From Coptis chinensis (lineage: Eukaryota; Streptophyta; Magnoliopsida; Ranunculales; Ranunculaceae): 64,000 nucleotides of DNA. The notes under the pieces are model-generated. The model saw only the letters and a list, made by a program, of their open reading frames with translations. It ran no database searches and had not been told where the DNA came from. A program made the position numbers and the translations under genes. Where the stretch lies: contig CM027378.1 in assembly GCA_015680905.1 (NCBI GenBank), forward strand, positions 36,367,001 to 36,431,000, in the 5' to 3' direction. Positions 57,710-64,000 of this stretch are shown here, in pieces (the first letter of the stretch is position 1; each line of letters opens with the position of its first letter).

Positions 57710-60700
57710 TGGGATTTGTTTGGTTTGGGGTTTGTTGACCTGGCTGCGGGTTTTGGTTATGAGAGGGAAGAAAGGTCTCGCCCTCTCAATGACTTCTTCG
57801 GGGGTCTGTGCCCCACCCCCTAAGAAACGTGTCCATTGTCCTTTTCGAGATCGTCATAGATGCACCAATGGAGTAAACGGTAATGAGTTTACTGTTCCCT
57901 ATATTTTCACGCATTTCGATAAACAATATTTGGATTGTCAGTTGAGTATCGATAGGGTACGAGATAAAATTAAGGATGATCGTGAATTGTATTTGTCACT
58001 AAAGAACTCCTTAAAGTCATTAGACAAATGGGTTTGTGGCATTTGTCTTTGCATCCATGCACTTGGGATGCTGTGTCGTCATCCAGATGATACCATAGAA
58101 CCGCCTGCTTTGATGGAGAGTGGAGAACCCGCATGTGTTATTGTGGGCATACCACAGCCGCCCTATAAGCCCAACACTACGGATCTTACACTCACGACAC
58201 ACAGGGGTGACGGTGATACCCCTAATTAGGTTGGTAATGTTTTGCATCTTGATGAGACGTTACTTGATAGTGCATTTCGTATACCTTTTCGTACTATAAA
58301 AAGTATACCACGTGCTTGTCGTTTGCCTTTTTCTGGTGCACTGAAATCTGCTCTCTGGGATATTACGGCTGATCCTGGGTTAGTTATGCCTTGGGTTCGT
58401 CTCCTTTTTCTACCATGCTGTACTCTGCAAGTTTTTCAACTACAGAATCGTCAGGAACATCGTTCTGGTACTAGAAAAAACCTTCAGCAGAAACAGATTC
58501 TCCATGCCTTGACGACATGGAATGAGCCTGGTGGGATGTTTCGTCTCTTAAGTTTGTAATAAAGCCTCCTTCAATCCAGCCAACCAAGAAATCTGCCTCC
58601 ACTCAGAATGTGCGTCGATGCTTACAGAAAGTTGTTGATGGACATTTTGCTACAGTGGTTAAAGTGTTATCATCATCAGGAGTTGCCTCCAATACTGCAG
58701 AGACTATATGTGCATTAGAGGAGAAGCACCCGATGTGACAACCACCTGTGAGACCGACTGTTCCATTTGCTGAGCCCCCTTTAGTGGTAGAGAGAGTCGC
58801 CCTATTGGCATGTATTCGGTCATTTCCGAAAGGCACTTCTTGTGGCCGTGATGGTCTTCGAGCTCAGCATTTGTTGGATGCCATGAGTGGTGCTGCATAA
58901 GCTATATCGTCTGATTTGCTAGATGCATTGACTCCTATAGTGAATCTTTGGTTACAGGGACGATGTCCACAGCCGTTAGCGGAATTCATCGCGAGTGCTC
59001 CGCTTACTCCATTTCTCAAGCCGGATAATGGTATTCGTCCTATAGCGGTGGGGATGGTTTGGCGTCGTCTGGTCTCCAAGATTGCAATGAAAGGAGTTTC
59101 CCAAGATGTGGTAAGATACTTACAGGATTTTCAGTATGTTTCTGGTGGTGCAGAAGCGCTTTTGCACGCTGTCAACTGCATAGTGTATGCTAACAATGAC
59201 AGTACCTCTCTTTCAATGTTGCTTGTAGATTTTCGGAATGCTTTTAACATGGTTGATCGGACTACCATGTTGAAAGAGGTTCGTATCCGTTGCCCAGCTA
59301 TTGCCCCTTGGGTTGAGTACTTGTATTGTCAACCTGCGAGGTTATATATGGGGGATGGCTACATATGGTCTGCTACTGGGGTCCAATAAGGTGACCCTTT
59401 GGGTCCACTTCTATTTGCACTGGTGTTGCATCCCCTGATTCTGCGGATCCAGTCCAGTTGTCAGTTGTTGCTACATGCTTGGTATCTAGATGATAGGACT
59501 CTAATTGGAGAAACAGAACAGGTGGCGACAGCTTTGGGTATTATTCAGGAAGAAAGACCTTCTTATGGGATAGTTCTTAATGTGGCTAAAACTGAGATAT
59601 TTTGGCCATCATTAGATCCACGTCTCTCCACTCTGGTCTCTTTCCTTTAGATTTGTCCCGTCCTCAGCAGAGAGCCAGGTTGCTTGGAGGTGCGGTCAGC
59701 ACTGATCTATCCTTTGTCATGGGCCTTGCTCGCAAGCGTGTTGAAAAGGTTGCGACTTTGATGGACCGTTTAGCTATATTAGATGATCCACAGTGTGAGT
59801 TAGCTCTCTTACGTGCTTGTGCTGGGCTCTCTAAGTTGGTATTTGTGATTCGTACTTGTCCACCATCCCTTTTTAGAGAGGCAGCTAAGACTTTTGATTG
59901 GCATCTCCGCAGTATTCTCCAGGGTATTGTGGTTTCTGATGGTCCTAACTTCGGTGATTTGCAGTGGTGTTTATCGACACTCCCATTACGTCTTGGTGGG
60001 TTAGGTATTTATTATGCCACTGATGTCTCTACTTTTGCTTTTGTGGCCTCTCGTTGTCAGATTTCTGAGCTTTAGAACCACATTCTTAGGAGTTGTGGGC
60101 CAGTGCCTTTGGATAAGATTCTTGATATTGCTAGCAGTGCATTGAGTCTTTGTCTACCCGATTTTGACCTCAGTTCTATGGCTGGGAATGTTACCGTCCC
60201 CTCAAAACCACAAAAAGTTTTGGCGGAAGCGTTCTATAGTAAGATTGTTGCTGGTCTTGAGAGGGAGTTTGTATTATCTGCTCGTCAGAAAGCAGTCATT
60301 GGATGCTTGCAGTCAGAACACGCTAAGGATTTTCTACTTGCTATTCCGATGGAGAGACTTGGACAGTGTATGTCGTCGGTGGAGTATCGTTCTATTCTCC
60401 GGTACCGTCTCATGATTCCTTTGTACTCTGATGGTGGTCTATGCCTTGTTTGCAAAAAGAGTAAACTAGATGCTTTCGGGGACTATGCAGCACATTGTAG
60501 GCATTTTCCAGGTTTCAAATACCGACATGATCATGTCAGAGATATTTTATGTAATGCATTTTGGAGGGCTGGGGTACAAGTGAAGAAGGAGGCTCCTGTG
60601 AACTTTCTCACTGATCCGAATAAGGGAAGATCTACATTTCGGCTTGCGGATGTGTTGATATACAATTGGTCTAAGGGGAGACATGCATGTGTTGATGTAA

Positions 60701-61083
60701 CTGGAGCCTCTCCATTGGTAGGGTTTGGGAATGGAGTCTTTGAGGTGGGAGAAGCAGACTAACTAAAGAAGCGGCGTGAGGGGAAGATGGAGAAGCATGA
60801 GGAAGCTTGCACGGCTAACCAGCATTGTTTCATTCCATTTAGTTTCGACACTTTCGGTTTCTTGGAACAACATTCTATTAAGCTTCTTAAGAGACTTCAG
60901 AAAGTCATGGGCAGTAACGTTATGACAGTTGGTTCTAACAAGTTTGTTTTTAGAAGAATAGGATTTGCTATTCAGAAAGGACTTGCGGCGCAGCTTGTTG
61001 CATGCTTGTCCTAATTATTTGTAAAAATCCTTATCAGTGTCAATAAAATTTCCACTTAAAAAATAAAATAAAATAAAATAAAA
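57707..61083 (+). mobile_element. LINE-like element with RT and C-terminal restriction-like endonuclease
   Basis: A 3.4 kb element inserted in the leader of Athila C. One long ORF region (57720-61014) is followed by AATAAA (about 61042) and a TAAAA-type tail (61058-61083). It has no LTRs and no APE endonuclease. Domain order (N-terminal zinc-binding motifs, RT, C-terminal cysteine knuckle and restriction-like endonuclease) is that of the R2 / early-branching non-LTR group, not of ordinary plant L1 or RTE. From memory, similar RT proteins recur in several eudicot genomes, often annotated only as reverse transcriptase domain-containing. Confidence 0.8.
57720..61014 (+). pseudogene. R2-like reverse transcriptase polyprotein with RLE domain
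   Basis: N-terminal: HCPFRDRHRCTNG...IFTHFDKQ and CGICLCIHALGMLCRHP, zinc-finger-like. Middle: FLKPDNGIRPIAVGMVWRRL, LLVDFRNAFNMVDR (RT motif A), GVQ-stop-GDPLGPLLF (motif B), AWYLDDRTLIG (motif C). C-terminal: CLVCKKSKLDAFGDYAAHC, KYRHDHVRD, RLADVLIYNW and HACVDVTGASPL, a PD-(D/E)xK-like endonuclease; the usual His of GDHA is Tyr here. Roughly 1,100 codons span the region. Frame changes lie near 58548 and 59600. Stops lie at 58227, about 58734, about 58898, 59387, 60073 and 60760. By analogy with R2, it would nick a target and prime cDNA synthesis. Confidence 0.82.
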
Positions 61084-61562
61084 TTGCAAGAATAGCCTGA
61101 GCGCGACCCGCACCTACACAAGGCTACTTTTGAGCGCGCCTAGCGTTGAAGCGCCTGGAACTTGAGTTCGACCTGAGCGCGACCCACGCCCTAACAAGGC
61201 AAATTTCAGGCACCCCCCACGCTGAAGCGCCTAGAACTCGAGTTGGACTTTAGCTTGACCCGTGCCCTACCAAGGCCATTTCTGAGCGCAACCCGCGCCC
61301 TCTTCTTGAGCAGCCCGATTTTCACAGGTTAGTCGAAATTTCCATTTCTTCAAGTTATTCGGTGTTTCTAACTTGTTAAATACACTGAACTCGCATATAC
61401 AAGATGTTATTCATAAGCGTAGCAAGGAGGCATTCAGGTACTCCTTCTTTCACTCCTCGTTTCTTCTGTCAGAGGAGTTTAATTATAGTATAATCAGGCT
61501 TGTTTTTTGTAGACATAAATACCACACGCCTATCTAGAATTTCACACACTACACCTGCATTA
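61084..61562 (+). other. Athila C leader with GC-rich tandem repeat
   Basis: At about 61096-61310 three diverged units of about 75 bp contain GAGCGCGACCC, AAGGC and GCTGAAGCGCCT(A/G)GAAC. They are far more GC-rich than the surroundings. The rest runs to the gag start. The first part of this leader (57511-57614) lies left of the LINE-like element. Confidence 0.65.
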
Positions 61563-62880
61563 ATGGCTAAATAACAAGAGACTCCTCTCTCTGATTTTTA
61601 TAAAGCCCTAAACGATGGCCCTAAGTCGTGCATCGTTCTTGCAGACCTAGTGGGGGATTTTCGGATTCCCCCGAATATATTTAACTTGTTACCGGTTTTC
61701 CATGGGTTAGACCATGAGAAGCCTTATCAACACATGCGTAGGATAGAACAAGTTCTCACTACATTCCATCAACCTAGCGTAAGTCCGGATCAAGTTAAAC
61801 TTAGGGTGTTTCCATTCACCCTAGCCGACAAGGCGGCGTCTTGGTTAACTGCCCAAACGCCAAACTCTATGGACTCATGGGCTACTCTTGTTCAATTGTT
61901 CATGGAACAGTTTTACCCACCCCTGAAGACAGATGAAATGCTTCAACAGATTCATTTCTTTCTCCAGAATCCTCATGAATCCTTTTCAGAGGCCTGGAAT
62001 TGTTTCACTGATCTTCTCATTGAATGCACACATCATAATCTTGCGAAAGACACGCTTGTTAGTGCCTTCTTCAAGGGGCTTTTACATCATCATAAGGAGG
62101 TTCTAAATATCATGACTGGGGGTAGTTTTCTTAGTAAAGGAGCCTTGGAAGCTTATAAATTCTTAGAGGATCAATCTAAGAGGAACAATAATTGGGGAGG
62201 TAACGAATCTTCCCGCTCCACTCCTTCCTCTTTTGAGGTTAAACGTGATCCCGAGCTTAAAACTCTTATCGATGCCCTCACTAAAAAGGTAGATGCCATC
62301 TTTGTTAAACAACAACCCACTCCTGTCATGAACATTAAATCTACTCGTTGTAATGTCTGTTTTAGTCTTGAGCATTCCGACTTCTATTGTCCTCTTGTCT
62401 ATGCACAACCACCACCACAACCATCACACTTTAACCAGTTAACTCAACATCAAGGACAAGGGAACTTAGGAAACCATAATAGAGGTTTAGTGCCCATGAC
62501 CTAGAACTATCAACATCAAGACATGAATGCTCAACAAGCCTTAATTCTAGTTCATCCATCTACAAAAGTAGTAGTAGTGACCTTGTTGGAAAAACAAAAT
62601 CAAATTATGCAACAAAACTCCAACTTGATGAAAGAAGATGAAAGATCAGCATGATCAAAACTTTAATATGATGAAACAAACGATGCAAATGATGCAGTCT
62701 TTGTGCCAAAAGGTTATTGACATGTCTCCTAACCAAAATAATAACCAAACAGGCGTGTTTCTAAGTCAAGCAGTGCCTAATCCGAAGTCAACAAACACCG
62801 CCTTCGAAATAAAAAGTATTCAGTGTAATGGTAATATAACCCCAGGGGACATACAGGCAGTCACTACCCTTCGTTCAGGG
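61563..62880 (+). pseudogene. Athila gag and linker of element C (fossil)
   Basis: DFRIPPNIFNLLPVFHGLDH, VKLRVFPFTLADKAASWLT and LVSAFFKGLLHHHKEVLN form the capsid core. A CNVCFSLEHSDFYC knuckle is at about 62350, then a Met/Gln-rich stretch, then AVTTLRSG at about 62860 as in the minus-strand element. A few breaks. Confidence 0.88.
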
Positions 62881-64000
62881 TGAGTAGTTGATAACCAAGT
62901 AACTATGTCTAAATATCACCCGCAAACTAAAAATGATACCATACCAAATACCATAATAGAAATTGAAGACCCTACAACTGTAGAAGTACCAGTTAAACCA
63001 CAACAAAAAGGGAAAACCTTATAAGACCCAATAATAGAAATTGAAGACCCTACACCTATAGAGGTTCCAATATGGACACCTAGATGGAAAACGGCTAAAA
63101 ATAACGCAAAGACTAATAATACTTTTGAACCTTATGCTAAATATAGAGATAAACCACCGTATCCCCAGAGACTAGTTGTGTCTAAAAAGGATGAGAATTT
63201 TGATGAGATTAGGGAAGTGTTTAAAAATCTAACTATAAACCTACCTTTTCTATATGCTATAAAAAGTCTACCTGGACACGCTAAGTTTCTAAAAGAGTTG
63301 TGCATCAAGAAGAGGAAAACCAACATACCTAATGAAGCCTTCTTAACTAAACAATATCCCTCTTTATCTGAACATAACAGAATTGTTAAGTACAAGGACC
63401 CTGGTCGTCCTACTGTACAATGCACCTTAGGTGATACCTTCATAACAACTGCTTTATTAGACCTGGGAGCGAGTGTTAACTTACTCCCTTTTTATTTATA
63501 TAAACAACTGGGTCTAACAAAACTTCGGCCAACCAAAATGACTTTGCAGTTAGCCGATCGTTCTATTAAGTATCCCAAGGGTGTAGTTAAAAACATTCTC
63601 GTTAAAGTGCAGGATTTTTACTATCCAGCCGACTTTGTTATTTTTGACACAGAAGTTGCTCATGATTCCATTCCCATCATCTTAGGGCGTCCCTTCTTGG
63701 CAACCGCTAATACCCAAATCAATTGTCGGGATGGCTCAATGACTCTTTCTTTTGGGAATCTTTTTGTGGAAGTTAACATGTTTAGACAAAAGCAGGGACA
63801 ACTAGGGTTGCCTATAAAAGGAGAAGTGAAGTCCATTGAGAGTTTTGTATATCACATTAGTGCTTCCGACGATCTCGTCCCCATACTAATACATAACCCT
63901 CTCATGGAAGAAGACAAAGATCACAATTTTGACTCCTTGAACATAACTGAACTAGAGAAAGAATTTTCCACCCTACCTTCCGACCCTACAAGAGATGAAG
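62881..64000 (+). pseudogene. Athila protease region of element C, runs off the window (fossil)
   Basis: After a Pro/Lys/Thr-rich linker, LLDLGASVNLLPFYLYKQLG at about 63455 marks the protease, followed by SIPIILGRPFLATANTQINC (about 63670) and MTLSFGNLFVEVNMF. A frame stays open from roughly 63030 to the window end, so this copy is better preserved than the others here. RT, integrase and the 3' LTR lie beyond 64000. Confidence 0.85.

Overview
The window is nuclear DNA of a flowering plant, most likely a eudicot with a large, repeat-rich genome. The evidence is the plant-only element families (Athila-type Ty3/gypsy with tRNA-Asp-like primer sites, Ty1/copia, CACTA with TNP2 and TNPA/ULP1 genes, a plant L1 LINE with RNase H), the plant gene fragments (DRM methyltransferase, CUL1) and the splice signals. 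No intact host gene, tRNA, rRNA or CRISPR was found. Almost every base that can be explained belongs to a transposable element, and most elements are nested in others.

Layout: (1) 1-5396 is an Athila-like 3' noncoding fragment split by a 4.8 kb CACTA element (141-4941). That CACTA carries a broken, intron-containing copy of a DRM-type de novo DNA methyltransferase gene. A second copy of the flanking repeat near 13566-14150 lacks the insertion and preserves the empty site. (2) 5397-10657 is a broken minus-strand Ty1/copia element. (3) 10657-15480 holds an Athila LTR fragment on the plus strand abutting a minus-strand Athila 3' LTR and 3' internal region, forming a natural inverted repeat. (4) About 15480-24107 holds two related plus-strand Athila/Tat-like elements, the second inserted in the gag region of the first; the second LTR contains a Tourist-like MITE.

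(5) 24108 to about 35040 is a large CACTA with a TNP2 transposase gene and a TNPA/ULP1-type gene. Its introns host an antisense, intronless CUL1 fragment and a 1,256 bp long-TIR element carrying a SUVH5/6-like fragment. (6) About 36090-49620 is a minus-strand Athila element with gag, protease, RT, RNase H, integrase and a 3' ORF; its pol is interrupted by a truncated third CACTA (about 41770-45386). (7) 49626-64000 is a plus-strand Athila that runs off the window. An L1 LINE sits inside its 5' LTR, and a rarer LINE-like element, with N-terminal zinc-finger-like motifs, RT and a C-terminal restriction-like endonuclease domain, sits inside its leader.

Nothing here looks like a working operon or host pathway. 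The biological interest is capture and fossilisation: three transposon units carry pieces of host regulatory genes (DRM, CUL1, a SUVH-like gene), two of them from the silencing machinery that represses transposons. Many stops in the LINEs and gene fragments fit C-to-T decay of methylated cytosines. All function calls come from reading the sequence against remembered families; no database was searched.
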